From NCBI GenBank assembly GCA_001465115.1, contig CP013614.1, positions 2,232,001 to 2,296,000 of the forward strand: a stretch of 64,000 nt of DNA. The letters are read 5' to 3'. Below are positions 1 through 8,265 of the stretch, piece after piece (positions within the stretch are counted from its first letter, which is position 1; each line of letters starts with the position of its first letter). The notes beneath the pieces are model-generated. The model was not told where the DNA came from and did no database searches. It saw only the letters and a list, made by a program, of their open reading frames with translations. Origin of the DNA: Enterococcus silesiacus. Its GTDB lineage: Bacteria; Bacillota; Bacilli; Lactobacillales; Enterococcaceae. The position numbers and the translations under genes are program-made.

Positions 1-1
1 T

Positions 2-469
<468 letters not shown>

Positions 470-483
470 GAGGTTTAGATATA

Positions 484-538
484 AAAGTAAGGGAAACTAA
501 ATTGCATAAACACAATTTAATTTCCCCTTACTTTTTTT
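484..538. terminator. Rho-independent terminator after the GH1 gene
   Basis: A long inverted repeat (AAAGTAAGGG... paired with ...CCCCTTACTTT, about 20 bp with few mismatches) is followed by a T run on the plus strand. The opposite strand also offers an A/T-rich flank, so it may serve the minus-strand genes beyond it too. Confidence 0.85.
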
Positions 539-586
539 ACTATACAAGCAAATTATTGAGTATCAGAAAAAATAGTCAAAAGTTTC

Positions 587-1090
587 CTATGCTCCTCCGA
601 ATAAATCAATCCCCATATTTCTAACTTCTTGACATTCTTCGTCTGTCAAAAACCACCATGACATTTTTTCATGTCCAACTGTACCTAACCACATTTTATG
701 ATCCTGGAAAAATGTAATATCTTCTGGCAAATTCGGACCTTGCCAATCTCCAATTGATTTTGAATAGTTTAAAAGAATGGATAGTGAATCTGAATTGAAT
801 ACAAAGCGATATACTTCCACTACTTTTTCACGATCAATTACCATTGAAGTTGCCCAACTATTTGTTTCAATTTTAGTAACTAAAAATGAATCTAAATCAC
901 TAATTAATTCATATGCTTTTTTATCATATGAATAGGTGTTATCTCCTTTAAAATCAATATCATGACGAATACAAAATTCAAAAAATGTACACCCTTGTTT
1001 TAAAGCTAAGTTAGCAATATCTTGATATTGCTGACTGTGTATATCCTCTGAATAATAATATTTGTTCCTATTTGTTTGAAGCCACACCAT
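587..1090 (-). CDS. putative immunity protein for the adjacent secreted toxin
   Basis: This is a 167-residue cytoplasmic-looking protein with no signal peptide or membrane segment and many aromatic and acidic residues. The open frame extends further upstream, but the start chosen is the ATG preceded by GGAGG at good spacing. That ATG lies inside the end of the toxin-like gene, so the two overlap by about 23 bases and are likely translationally coupled. Small acidic protein tightly coupled 3' of a secreted toxin is the standard layout of a toxin-immunity pair, and this is the only basis for the call. I do not recognise the family. It is the last gene of a three-gene minus-strand unit (protease, toxin, this gene). 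Confidence 0.55.
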   Translation of the reverse strand: MVWLQTNRNKYYYSEDIHSQQYQDIANLALKQGCTFFEFCIRHDIDFKGDNTYSYDKKAYELISDLDSFLVTKIETNSWATSMVIDREKVVEVYRFVFNSDSLSILLNYSKSIGDWQGPNLPEDITFFQDHKMWLGTVGHEKMSWWFLTDEECQEVRNMGIDLFGGA

Positions 1091-2069
1091 AAAATGAATG
1101 CCCTCCAGACCTATTCCAAGTATGATAATGTGCGAAATTACCGGCTCCATGCGCCCTATCTGCTATTGGCGGTTGGAACTTGCCACCTCTTAGCCCACCA
1201 GCTAAACGAGCTACATTGTAGGCTCCTGTAGAGGTTGTTGACCATAAATCTCCACGTAGCTTCATGTAATTTACAGCTGTATTTAAGTTCATACCAGAAT
1301 AAACTACGATTCCTACTCGCCCAGTTCTCACTGCTCTATAATGATCATAAAACTGTCTGTAATTTGCATTTCGAGAAAAAATAGTTAATGCAATTCCTAG
1401 TAATCCTCCTACAACTGCTGCAAAAAATAGTCTGATTAATTCTCGTGCAACTGGTATCGCAATCCTAATTCCTGGCCCTAGTGCAAAACCCGAGGCTACA
1501 CCATCTTCTGGTAATATTTCCCTTTGTTCGAGTGTATTTTCATCAGTAACAACTATGGCAGTATCCGCAAATTGTTCTTCTGTTGTAATATGTGTACTTT
1601 CATCTTCCATTATGTTTTTAGTAGGCAATTCAATTTTTTGAAGTTCTTCTTCTGAGTACTTTCCTTGTTCGATTTCTTCCAATAATTTTTTTTCTTCTTC
1701 AATTGCTTTTTCTAGCCTTTCTTTCTGTTCCAATGTACCAAAATAGAGACTATAATTATTTGTTTCCTCTTCATTTTTCTCAGATACTTTCATACCATTA
1801 GAGTTTATAGAGTCTTCTTGAAATTCTTGTACAATCTCAATTTCTCTTGTTTCGTCGTCAATCTGCGTTTTCGCTTTAATAATTAACTCGCTTTCTTCTA
1901 AATCAATCTCAACATTTTCAAATGTTGTGGCCTCATTACTTGATTTTTCTAGTTCTGTCAAAATCTTTTTCTCTGTTGTACTAATGGGATCATTTGTAAT
2001 CGCATATGCTGTATTACTTATACATCCACAGCTTAAAATCATTAACAAACTTACGACAATTTTCTTCAT
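1068..2069 (-). CDS. secreted polymorphic-type toxin, SAR2788-like
   Basis: The 333-residue product has an N-terminal export signal (MKKIVVSLLMILSCGC..., ending in a possible lipobox or AYA cleavage site). A long acidic, Glu-rich stretch to about residue 200 follows, then a hydrophobic segment near 215-235 (LIRLFFAAVVGGLLGIALTIF), then a C-terminal domain of about 100 residues. The tail contains GDLWSTTSTGAYNVA and a His-rich end (HGAGNFAHYHTWNRSGGHSFYG). This tail resembles the ends of toxins annotated as the SAR2788 family, which I recall from staphylococci; the enzymatic activity is not known to me. Upstream is a subtilase, downstream an overlapping probable immunity gene. The acidic N-terminal half could be a propeptide removed by that protease (inference). 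Confidence 0.6.
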   Translation of the reverse strand: MKKIVVSLLMILSCGCISNTAYAITNDPISTTEKKILTELEKSSNEATTFENVEIDLEESELIIKAKTQIDDETREIEIVQEFQEDSINSNGMKVSEKNEEETNNYSLYFGTLEQKERLEKAIEEEKKLLEEIEQGKYSEEELQKIELPTKNIMEDESTHITTEEQFADTAIVVTDENTLEQREILPEDGVASGFALGPGIRIAIPVARELIRLFFAAVVGGLLGIALTIFSRNANYRQFYDHYRAVRTGRVGIVVYSGMNLNTAVNYMKLRGDLWSTTSTGAYNVARLAGGLRGGKFQPPIADRAHGAGNFAHYHTWNRSGGHSFYGVASNK

Positions 2070-2087
2070 TCTCCATCTCCTTAATGC

Positions 2088-2942
2088 TTATTTATTAATA
2101 ACTTCAATAGATTTCAGGTATTCTTTTAAATCATTGAAGGTTATCTCAAACTTCAAATCTTTTTGTAGTTTAGTAGCTAGTAGACCTGTAGCAATAGCAG
2201 CTGAGTAAGTAGTCCCTTCTACCTCTGAATATTCATTTTTCCCATAGCTTGGCGCTACTATTTTAGTTCCTGGAAAATAATAATTTGCTTTGTTTGAAGA
2301 ATTCATAGAAGATTTTTTAAAATTACTGTCTAGAGCTCCTACAAAAATGACGTTTTCTATATTTGGTATATCTCGTTTGGTAGTATCGAAATTCCCATTT
2401 GAAATAACAAACAAAATATTTTTTTTCTGTCCTTCTTTAATTACTTCCAAAAGTTCTTCAGAAAATTTGTTGAATGCGATACTGATATTTATAATTTCTA
2501 CTTGATTTTCGAGACACCACTCAATTGCTTTCAGTAAATCATTAGGTTTTGCAATACCAGCAGATAGAATACCAGCATTATATACATCTAAATATTTAGG
2601 ATCTGCAAGCCCATATTTAAAACCATTATAACTACTTTGACTGATAACACCTAGAACAGATGTTGCGTGTATGGTGTCTTCTTTTTTATTCATAGGAACT
2701 ATAGTCTTTTTAATAATGGAATTCATCTTAGAAAACGCTATATGATTGTCAGCTAATTCTCCATCAATAATTCCTATCTTAACCATTCTATTTTTCAATT
2801 GCTCTGAGTTTGAATGCTTTTTTGAGAATATTTGATAGTCAAACTTAGTCAATGATGATTCTTCACTTTTCCTACTATACTGATAAAGAAAACCAATGAT
2901 AAAAATACTTACAAGAACATAGAACACATTTTTTAACTTCAT
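2088..2942 (-). CDS. membrane-anchored subtilisin-like serine protease (S8)
   Basis: The catalytic triad of family S8 is visible in order: Asp in KIGIIDGE, His in IHATSVLGVIS, and Ser in GTTYSAAIATG. One N-terminal hydrophobic helix (VFYVLVSIFIIGFLY) anchors the enzyme, leaving the protease domain outside the cell. Length is about 284 residues, short for the family, with no obvious pro-domain. GTG codons at 2957/2960 could also be starts; the ATG at 2942 is chosen because AGGTGG lies upstream of it. It sits 18 bases before the secreted toxin-like gene in the same direction. Processing or maturing that toxin is the natural guess, as in bacteriocin or lantibiotic leader peptidases, but this is inference. 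Confidence 0.75.
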   Translation of the reverse strand: MKLKNVFYVLVSIFIIGFLYQYSRKSEESSLTKFDYQIFSKKHSNSEQLKNRMVKIGIIDGELADNHIAFSKMNSIIKKTIVPMNKKEDTIHATSVLGVISQSSYNGFKYGLADPKYLDVYNAGILSAGIAKPNDLLKAIEWCLENQVEIINISIAFNKFSEELLEVIKEGQKKNILFVISNGNFDTTKRDIPNIENVIFVGALDSNFKKSSMNSSNKANYYFPGTKIVAPSYGKNEYSEVEGTTYSAAIATGLLATKLQKDLKFEITFNDLKEYLKSIEVINK

Positions 2943-2960
2943 TTCCAGATAATTCACCAC

Positions 2961-3255
2961 CTATCTAATCTTTTTTAAGATATGTTTCTTTACAAATTGA
3001 GTCACAAAACAGTCTAAATTGTCAGAATTTTCTTATTCATTAAAATTCATCATATAATATACTTTATAATATGTAAAGATTAATTTCATTTAGTATAGCT
3101 TCATACTTTTTTGTTTCAAAAATAATTGTGGCACAGACAAATAGGCGACATCTACCTATTTCAACGAAATTTGTCTTCGTATTCAACTCATTTCTTTCTA
3201 ACTTTATCTGCTTTCACGCAATCCACTCCTTAATTTAAAAATTAAAAGATCGAGT
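2961..3255. other. non-coding stretch upstream of the protease triad
   Basis: I see no convincing gene here. It should hold the promoter of the minus-strand triad. A short minus-strand open stretch preceded by GGAGTGG near 3,230 breaks after nine codons; it may be the relic of another small gene. Nothing else stands out. Confidence 0.4.
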
Positions 3256-3455
3256 TTAGCCTATTTTCCCCGAGAGGACCGCTCTTAAAGCTAGCTTTTT
3301 CATCAAACCAGCAAATGGCCTTTCAAATAACTTTTTCGTCTGAGAATCAGCTCGTTCAAACGCAACAACAGCACTATGAATATTCGCTACATCACGATTT
3401 AATGTATGTATAAAAAATCAATTAGTTTTCTCCTTTGTTCGTATTGATTATTCAT
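3256..3455 (-). pseudogene. small gene with a one-base frameshift, function unknown
   Basis: From the ATG at 3455 the frame reads MNNQYEQRRKLIDF and then stops at IH. If one T is added to the T run just there, the frame continues as HTLNRDVANIHSAVVAFE and goes on through ERPFAGLMKKLALRAVLSGK to a stop at 3256, giving about 66 residues in total. The continuous sense of the second part suggests a real gene recently broken in a homopolymer, or a sequencing slip. The product would be basic and helical. I do not recognise it. Confidence 0.4.
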
Positions 3456-3547
3456 GTTAAGTTCTTTATACTTATTGGTATAGGATAGAAACGAAAAAAG
3501 CTTTACGATCTAAGAAAAGTTCATAAAGCTACACATCACATATAAAT

Positions 3548-3657
3548 AACCATTGGCACCTCAAGTATCTGGCGGGAACCTTATACTTGAAGTCCTTGTA
3601 AAGTCAGCATCCACTGCCCAAACAAGTCGCCAATAGTCGCTAGCATTACAACTAGCT
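3548..3657 (-). ncRNA. structured small RNA candidate, copy 1
   Basis: A minus-strand TACAAT box (3664-3669) is followed by about 110 bases that match copy 2 at 3830-3939 in the same order: GGC(G/A)ACTTGT, GGCAGTGGATGCTG, CTTTACA, and a final hairpin with the shared loop GGTTCCCGCC. In this copy the hairpin arms are TCAAGTAT and ATACTTGA, different in sequence from copy 2 but still complementary. That is evidence for a selected RNA structure. The T-rich tail is weaker than in copy 2. It may be a regulatory or antitoxin RNA; no matching toxin ORF was found on the other strand. Confidence 0.4.
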
Positions 3658-3829
3658 TCTTTCATTGTACAAAAATCAAGTGTCATTGACCGCTTCTTTT
3701 TTGTCGTGTTTTATTTGATAAGAAGTTAAACTGTAAAGTTAGTTCATACTATTGATGAACAGGTATTGGGAAATTCTTCCGATATCTTTTTTTGTTTCTA
3801 TCCTATTATGTAACAACGACCTGATAGAA

Positions 3830-3939
3830 AATAAAAAACGGCACCTCACGTTTTGGCGGGAACCAAAATCATGAGGCCCTGTAAAGACAGCATCCACTGC
3901 CAATACAAGTTGCCGATAGCCGATACCAAAGTACCAGCA
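3830..3939 (-). ncRNA. structured small RNA candidate, copy 2
   Basis: The layout is the same as copy 1 about 280 bases away. A minus-strand TACAAT box lies at 3946-3951, followed by a conserved body with GGCAGTGGATGCTG and CTTTACAGGGCC. The end is a terminator-like hairpin in which CCTCA-GTTTTGG pairs with CCAAAA-TGAGG, followed by a T-rich tail (CGTTTTTTATTTTC). This reads as a complete 100-110-base transcription unit. Its function is unknown. Confidence 0.45.
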
Positions 3940-4118
3940 TATTTTATTGTACCCAATTTCAGTGCAGATTTCTACCTTATGTGAGAAATTTTTTTGGATT
4001 GTGTCGACAAATTTGCTGTGGTTGTGTCTATTGAAAACGATGAGGCGTGGGTCTGATCGTTTTTTATTTGCCTATCTAGTTGGACTTTCAATCAAATTTA
4101 GACTAGGAGAATGTAGAC

Positions 4119-4367
4119 ATGGGAAAATCACAGGAATCAAAAACAATCGCTTATCAGGATATTTTGGAGATAAAAGCTTATTTACGTGAACTGGAAATGT
4201 GGCACAAAGTACTACATTTTATGCCTCACTTTCTTGATGCTAAAATAAGGAGAACTCCGCAAGAGGTGAAAGCTTGTGCTGAAATGTTTGAAGTGGTTTA
4301 TCAAAATTTTGATACATTAATAACCGAAGCAGATAAATATTTGAATAAATTTGCAAGCGGAAAATAA
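4119..4367 (+). CDS. small helical protein of unknown function
   Basis: It encodes 82 residues, preceded by AGGAG nine bases before the ATG and followed by a hairpin terminator, so it looks like a real, separately transcribed gene. The product is charged, mostly helical, without signal or membrane segment. Central segment ELEMWHKVLHFMPHFLDAKI is followed by a Cys-containing helix and a C-terminal helix. I do not recognise the family. Its neighbours are RNA-like repeats and gene remnants, so it belongs to an accessory patch. Confidence 0.6.
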   Translation: MGKSQESKTIAYQDILEIKAYLRELEMWHKVLHFMPHFLDAKIRRTPQEVKACAEMFEVVYQNFDTLITEADKYLNKFASGK

Positions 4368-4387
4368 CGAATGATTTATAGAAATAG

Positions 4388-4421
4388 AAAAAGTCGAAGA
4401 AACATTTCTCTCCGACTTTTT
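4388..4421. terminator. hairpin terminator, probably bidirectional
   Basis: AAAAAGTCG pairs with CGACTTTTT around a loop of 16 bases that itself pairs in part. T runs on both strands suit both the plus-strand gene before it and the minus-strand UvrA remnant after it. Confidence 0.75.
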
Positions 4422-4430
4422 TAACTATCA

Positions 4431-4858
4431 CTAAATAAACATCCCCGTAATCGAGTGACTATGTTTTATGCCTTCCAGTTTCCCTTCAAAAACAATTTTC
4501 CCACCTTGATTCCCGCCATTACGATCCAATCTCCTTGCTTGATCAAATCAACATGATGCTCGATCACAATAACTGTATTCCTTTGATCTACCAAGTGATT
4601 CATGATTTCCGTCAAGTGCTCGATATCAGATAAATGCAGCCCCGTTGATGGTTCATCTAACACATAAATACTGCCTTTTTTATAAAACTCACTGGCTAAT
4701 TTCATTCGTTGACATTCCCCACCAGATAAGGTGTTCATCGGTTGCCCTAAGGTTAAATAGCTTAATCCGACTTGTTCCATCGCTTGGATTTTTTTCAAAA
4801 CTGCTGGCTCTTTGAAGAATTCCAATGCACCCAACGCTAATACTTTTTGGACCAAAGA
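4431..4858 (-). pseudogene. remnant of a UvrA-like ABC ATPase (C-terminal end only)
   Basis: About 140 codons remain from a protein that is normally 750-950 residues. Still visible are the ABC signature LSGGECQRMKLASEF and the Walker B YVLDEPSTGLH, followed by the switch His region VIVIEHHVDLI. The 5' part is missing; at about 4,858 it is cut and joined to a MerR-like remnant on the other strand. The 3' end is also damaged. The frame stops at 4466, but another frame reads GNQGGKIVFEG and HSHSITG, the normal end of the family, down to a stop at 4431. So both a large deletion and a small frameshift are present. Confidence 0.8.
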
Positions 4859-5165
4859 ACAACTTCTTGAAGTTCCTCGAGACCCCAAGAGCAACTATCG
4901 AATGTTTGATGAATATGCCTTACAGCAATTATTATTTATCCGTTTGATTCGAGCCTCTACTTGGTCATTAAATGAAGTCCGGGAAATATTGAGTCAATTT
5001 CAAGCAGACTCGCCTAAGCGAATGATTGAATTAGCTGAGCAATCATTACGTATTTTGAATGAACTTCTTAAACGTCAAATGATTGCCAACAAGTATATTT
5101 ATGCGCTGATTCAATTTTTACAGCCAGATTTTTTTGAAGATTTTCCTAGCACTGATTTTTATTGA
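4857..5165 (+). pseudogene. remnant of a MerR-family regulator
   Basis: The frame enters at the deletion scar. It reads LLEVPRDPKSNYRMFDEYAL then a helix with LIRASTWSLNEVREIL, which is the second half of a MerR winged-helix domain plus the start of the dimer helix. The first helix-turn-helix is missing, as are the promoter and start codon. It points away from the UvrA remnant, so both genes lost their 5' ends in one deletion. A protein that starts upstream in the UvrA antisense frame is theoretically possible but not credible. Confidence 0.65.
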
Positions 5166-5563
5166 AATACAACAAAGAGCTAGGAACAATCACCCTCACC
5201 AAACAGAATGAAAATAAAGCGATCGACCTACATGCTATTTCCTGTCATATAAGAGATGACAGAAGTAGCTTGTAGATCGATCACTTATTGAGACTCTTCT
5301 CCCAGTAACCTTGAGGTGCAAACTAGATTATTTTACTTATTTGCTCATGCAATTACTCGTCGTACGAAAAGAACTACACTACCCATTCGGTCATAGAACC
5401 TGCTTATAAAAATAAATCGTTTCTATAAGTAGAATAGTCTCTTCTGTACTTTTCTCCAAGGCTATCCAAGATTCTGAGTAAAAAAGTGTTAGAACTTCAG
5501 TTATAACACTCGAAAAAAACAAGCTAAGGAAGAGAATATAGTCTTCACTTTCTAATTGGCTGT
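5166..5563. other. non-coding stretch with a long hairpin
   Basis: No gene was found. The notable part is 5221-5282, an interrupted inverted repeat: GATCGA, CTACA, GCTA and CTGTCAT on the left pair with ATGACAG, (G)TAGC, TGTAG and TCGATC on the right, around a six-base loop. There is no clear T tail, so it is not an obvious terminator. It may be a structured RNA or the trace of a small mobile repeat. Confidence 0.5.
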
Positions 5564-5881
5564 TTATCTATTTTTATGTTTCCACTGTTCATAGAAAGTA
5601 GCTAAACGCTTGATATGAAGAGGAATACGCTCAGGCGAAGCTTCTAAAAAAGTCAATGCATTATTTTCTGCAGCAATCATTCGTTGGTCAACAGAAATCA
5701 TAATTTTTTCCATTTCTTGTTCTAGTGTGTGAAGATTATCTGCAAACCCTAAATGTTCTGCAACGGCTTCTGGATTATTAGGAAACTGTCCTTCTAGCTC
5801 TTTTTTTAATTCTTCACGAACATGAGGATAGTATTGTGCGGGAATCATTTCTATGTTTATTTTAGGTCGTTTTTCAGTCAT
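5564..5881 (-). CDS. small protein, last gene of the type VII effector operon
   Basis: It encodes 105 residues, largely helical, without signal peptide or membrane span. Its start overlaps the stop of the gene before it by eight bases, so the two are coupled. A conserved-looking core PNNPEAVAEHLGFADNLHTLEQEMEKI suggests a helical adaptor. It lies downstream of the lipase effector genes and is read in the same direction. A chaperone or accessory role for the effector is inferred from position only; I do not recognise the family. Confidence 0.55.
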   Translation of the reverse strand: MTEKRPKINIEMIPAQYYPHVREELKKELEGQFPNNPEAVAEHLGFADNLHTLEQEMEKIMISVDQRMIAAENNALTFLEASPERIPLHIKRLATFYEQWKHKNR

Positions 5882-6143
5882 GAGGTACCTCTTTTGATGT
5901 TTCTGAGGAGAGGGGTGGTACTAGGTGAAGGTCAGGTTTCTTTGCAGGTTGTTCAAGACCCGACCACTTCTCCACTAATTTCTGTGTGTCTTGAATGGTT
6001 TCAAGCATACGAGCCATTATTTCACTGGTATTTTTTTCAACAGTCTCATGGATTTGTTGCTGCTTAGCTACAGCTTCCTCGCCTATTTTTCGGATAAGCT
6101 CTTTTTGTCGTTCCTTTTCATGTTCAAGTTCTTTTTCGTCCAT
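5874..6143 (-). CDS. small coiled-coil protein of the type VII effector operon
   Basis: It encodes 89 residues that begin with a strongly charged helix (EKELEHEKERQKELIRKIG), continue as a coiled coil to about residue 65, and end in a Pro-rich tail. There is no signal peptide. The stop overlaps the next gene. A gap of about 230 bases separates it from the preceding operon gene, so it may have its own promoter. The context (type VIIb effector operon) suggests a partner or stabiliser of the effector; the exact role is not known. Confidence 0.55.
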   Translation of the reverse strand: MDEKELEHEKERQKELIRKIGEEAVAKQQQIHETVEKNTSEIMARMLETIQDTQKLVEKWSGLEQPAKKPDLHLVPPLSSETSKEVPHD

Positions 6144-6373
6144 AAAAACACCTCTTTTTTTAATTGTTTAGTCAACATGATAAAAAATTATACCAAGTTC
6201 CAAAAGCCCAGAAGCTTTCAGCAGTCGAAAAAAAATTCAATTGCTCTACCTCTATATTGAAGCAGAAACCTTGATTTAATAAGATTTCTATTTTTGTCGA
6301 ATGCTTTCTTTGGCTTGATTTGCCCCATGTGCCTTTCAATTAGCTGGATAGCTCACTGGAAAGCCCTCTTCAT

Positions 6374-6658
6374 CTATATTGATTGAATTTTTGAGGCCTG
6401 CTGTTTTATTGCTTCTTTTACTTTTTTTCCAGCTTGTCCTTTTAGAGAGCTGCCTAAATTACTTGATAAACTCTCTAAAGAACTTTTCAATTCATTTATG
6501 TACGTGTCAGTAATTGATTTTACTTCTTTTTCTCTTGATGTGTGTTCCATGAGCGCGGCAGTCCCTACGAAAGAACGAATATTATTTTTTTGTCTCGCTT
6601 TTCTAAGCTCCTTTAGTCCAGCTTCATCAAGAATTTCATCTGTGAATAGCTCTGCCAT
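6374..6658 (-). CDS. small helical partner of a type VIIb effector
   Basis: The 94-residue all-helical protein has an N-terminal acidic part (AELFTDEILDEAG) and a Ser-rich amphipathic C-terminal helix (LKSSLESLSSNLGSSLKG). Size, composition and position just after the lipase gene match the small helical partners that bind LXG-type or TslA-type effectors (Lap or Tla proteins), which carry the effector to the type VII machinery. It is spaced 19 bases after the DUF3958-like gene. I cannot assign it to DUF3130 with certainty. Confidence 0.55.
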   Translation of the reverse strand: MAELFTDEILDEAGLKELRKARQKNNIRSFVGTAALMEHTSREKEVKSITDTYINELKSSLESLSSNLGSSLKGQAGKKVKEAIKQQASKIQSI

Positions 6659-6677
6659 ATCTTCTAAAATCCTCCTT

Positions 6678-6986
6678 TTAATTTTCTAAATTACGTAATT
6701 CTTTTCTATAGTTCTCTTCTAACTCTTCCATCTCGTTCATTATTTTTTTTCTTTCTTGATGGAATCGATCCTCTAACTCCAATGATTCATTTTGGAAATG
6801 ATGATACGCTTCAGATATGGCTTCACGACCATAAGGGAGTTTTCCTGCCCAATACTCAGTTTCTTTGACATAGTCATCTATTTCTTGAAATATTTTTCTT
6901 TTGTTCCAAGCTAACTGATTTTCTTTTTCCTCACATATACGCACTTCTTTCATATACTCTAGCTTTAGTTCTTCTTCTTTATCCAT
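6678..6986 (-). CDS. DUF3958-like helical partner of the type VIIb effector
   Basis: The 102-residue protein forms a helical hairpin: a charged first helix (EELKLEYMKEVRICEEKENQ), a central turn with Trp and Gly (YWAGKLPYGREA), and a second long charged helix. This shape is that of DUF3958 proteins encoded next to LXG and TslA-type effectors in Firmicutes, which pair with the effector's helical targeting domain. It follows the lipase gene by 21 bases on the same strand. The family call rests on shape and position and is tentative. Confidence 0.6.
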   Translation of the reverse strand: MDKEEELKLEYMKEVRICEEKENQLAWNKRKIFQEIDDYVKETEYWAGKLPYGREAISEAYHHFQNESLELEDRFHQERKKIMNEMEELEENYRKELRNLEN

Positions 6987-7007
6987 TCTTAACGCATTCC
7001 TTTACAG

Positions 7008-8264
7008 TTATTCTGGTTGAAATTGTTTCGCTAATTGTTGATCAACAGACAACAGTTTTTCAATACTTCCATGAATTTCTGTTTTGAGCGTATCACAACT
7101 GCTTGCAATCTCTTTGTATTCAGCAATTTTCGATTCATTTCTCTCTTTAGGTTGATCGGAAATGATCGATTTACTGACACCTATAGATTCGAGTGCGTCT
7201 AGTACTTCTGGTTCGCTTAAATCATGACCTAATGTTCTTCCTGCTTCTAATGATTTTTGCCAAGATTGTTCTGCTTTTTCTGTTTGCCGACGAAGGAAAC
7301 TTTCTGCCTCCAAAAACGTCGCATTGACCGTACTCATTTGCGCATTTAACACAAGAAGTGCTTCAACGCTGTCTAAGAAAATAGCTTCATTAGCTGATAA
7401 ACCGCCACCACTTTTCTTTAACTTATTTCGCAAGAACTTCATCCACGCTTGTGTGCTACTAAGAACACCTAGTAACTGCTGTTTATCATTCTCAGCTCTT
7501 TTTTTAATCGCTTTTACATTGAACTCATTGTCAGGAATTAACAATCGCCCCGTTTTTTTATCAAATTCCCACATAGCAAGACTATGGTAAGCACCACCAA
7601 ATCGATCCGCCATTTTTTTGTCTTTTTCCATATCAATAATAATTGCAAACTCTCGACCGGTCACTCGAAGTCCTCCGATAGCATCGTTCCTATTTCGATA
7701 GTTATAAAACATGCCTGGATTGTCTTTTGCCCATTTTTTTCCATCTTTTGACATCATACTTCCTGCATAAGGACCATTGAATCCTACATTCATCCACTTA
7801 TTTTCTGCGGCAATGTAAAAAGCTAAACTTTCTCCTAAAGAATGCCCTGTCGTTGTGATTGTCGCAAAAGGATACCGATTTCTAATAGAGTCTGCGAATT
7901 GCTGGGCTGTGACAGATTGGGCGTCCACCATTTCGGGTGCTCCAAACCAATCAAACGATTTCAGTTTCTCACTTCCTGCACCAACTGTTTGTATATCTGT
8001 CGCTATATCTAAATCATCCGCTTGATTTGTTCCTGCATAGGCAATCACTACTTTTGAGGTGTCTGCTTTTCCGTTAACTATTGGGGCAACGGCCATTGCT
8101 TGCATTCCGTTTTTTGTGTTATCTTCTACTCTTAATACTTCATAATCGGCTGACAATTTTGGGTTACTTAAAGTATCTCCTTTTGCCCATGGATGATCAT
8201 TTTTTTTGTTATCAACATCATAAACTTCATCTGCCAATATCTTATAATCTTGATCACTAATCAT
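7008..8264 (-). CDS. type VIIb-secreted lipase toxin with reverse domain order, TslA-like
   Basis: The 418-residue product carries an alpha/beta-hydrolase lipase domain in the first 220 residues or so (DUF2974-like). The nucleophile elbow is TTTGHSLGESLA, an upstream core strand reads KVVIAYAGTNQ, and a late His in GGAYHSLAMWEF completes a plausible triad. The rest is helical (residues about 230-418, with heptad-like segments), resembling an LXG targeting domain but at the C-terminus. Staphylococcus aureus TslA has this same reversed order and is a lipase exported by the type VIIb system. There is no signal peptide, as expected. Upstream by two bases is the DUF1433-like immunity gene; downstream are small helical partners. 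A damaged second copy of the lipase domain lies at 9.1-9.5 kb. Confidence 0.8.
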   Translation of the reverse strand: MISDQDYKILADEVYDVDNKKNDHPWAKGDTLSNPKLSADYEVLRVEDNTKNGMQAMAVAPIVNGKADTSKVVIAYAGTNQADDLDIATDIQTVGAGSEKLKSFDWFGAPEMVDAQSVTAQQFADSIRNRYPFATITTTGHSLGESLAFYIAAENKWMNVGFNGPYAGSMMSKDGKKWAKDNPGMFYNYRNRNDAIGGLRVTGREFAIIIDMEKDKKMADRFGGAYHSLAMWEFDKKTGRLLIPDNEFNVKAIKKRAENDKQQLLGVLSSTQAWMKFLRNKLKKSGGGLSANEAIFLDSVEALLVLNAQMSTVNATFLEAESFLRRQTEKAEQSWQKSLEAGRTLGHDLSEPEVLDALESIGVSKSIISDQPKERNESKIAEYKEIASSCDTLKTEIHGSIEKLLSVDQQLAKQFQPE

Positions 8265-8265
8265 A

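Noticed and set aside
1927..2208. Plus-strand open frame of 93 codons
   Set aside because: Lies antisense across the toxin and protease genes; hydrophobic only because it mirrors their sequence.
3947..4189. Plus-strand open frame of 80 codons
   Set aside because: It overlaps the promoter side of the RNA-like element and the start of the better gene at 4119, has no ribosome site and shows unlikely composition.
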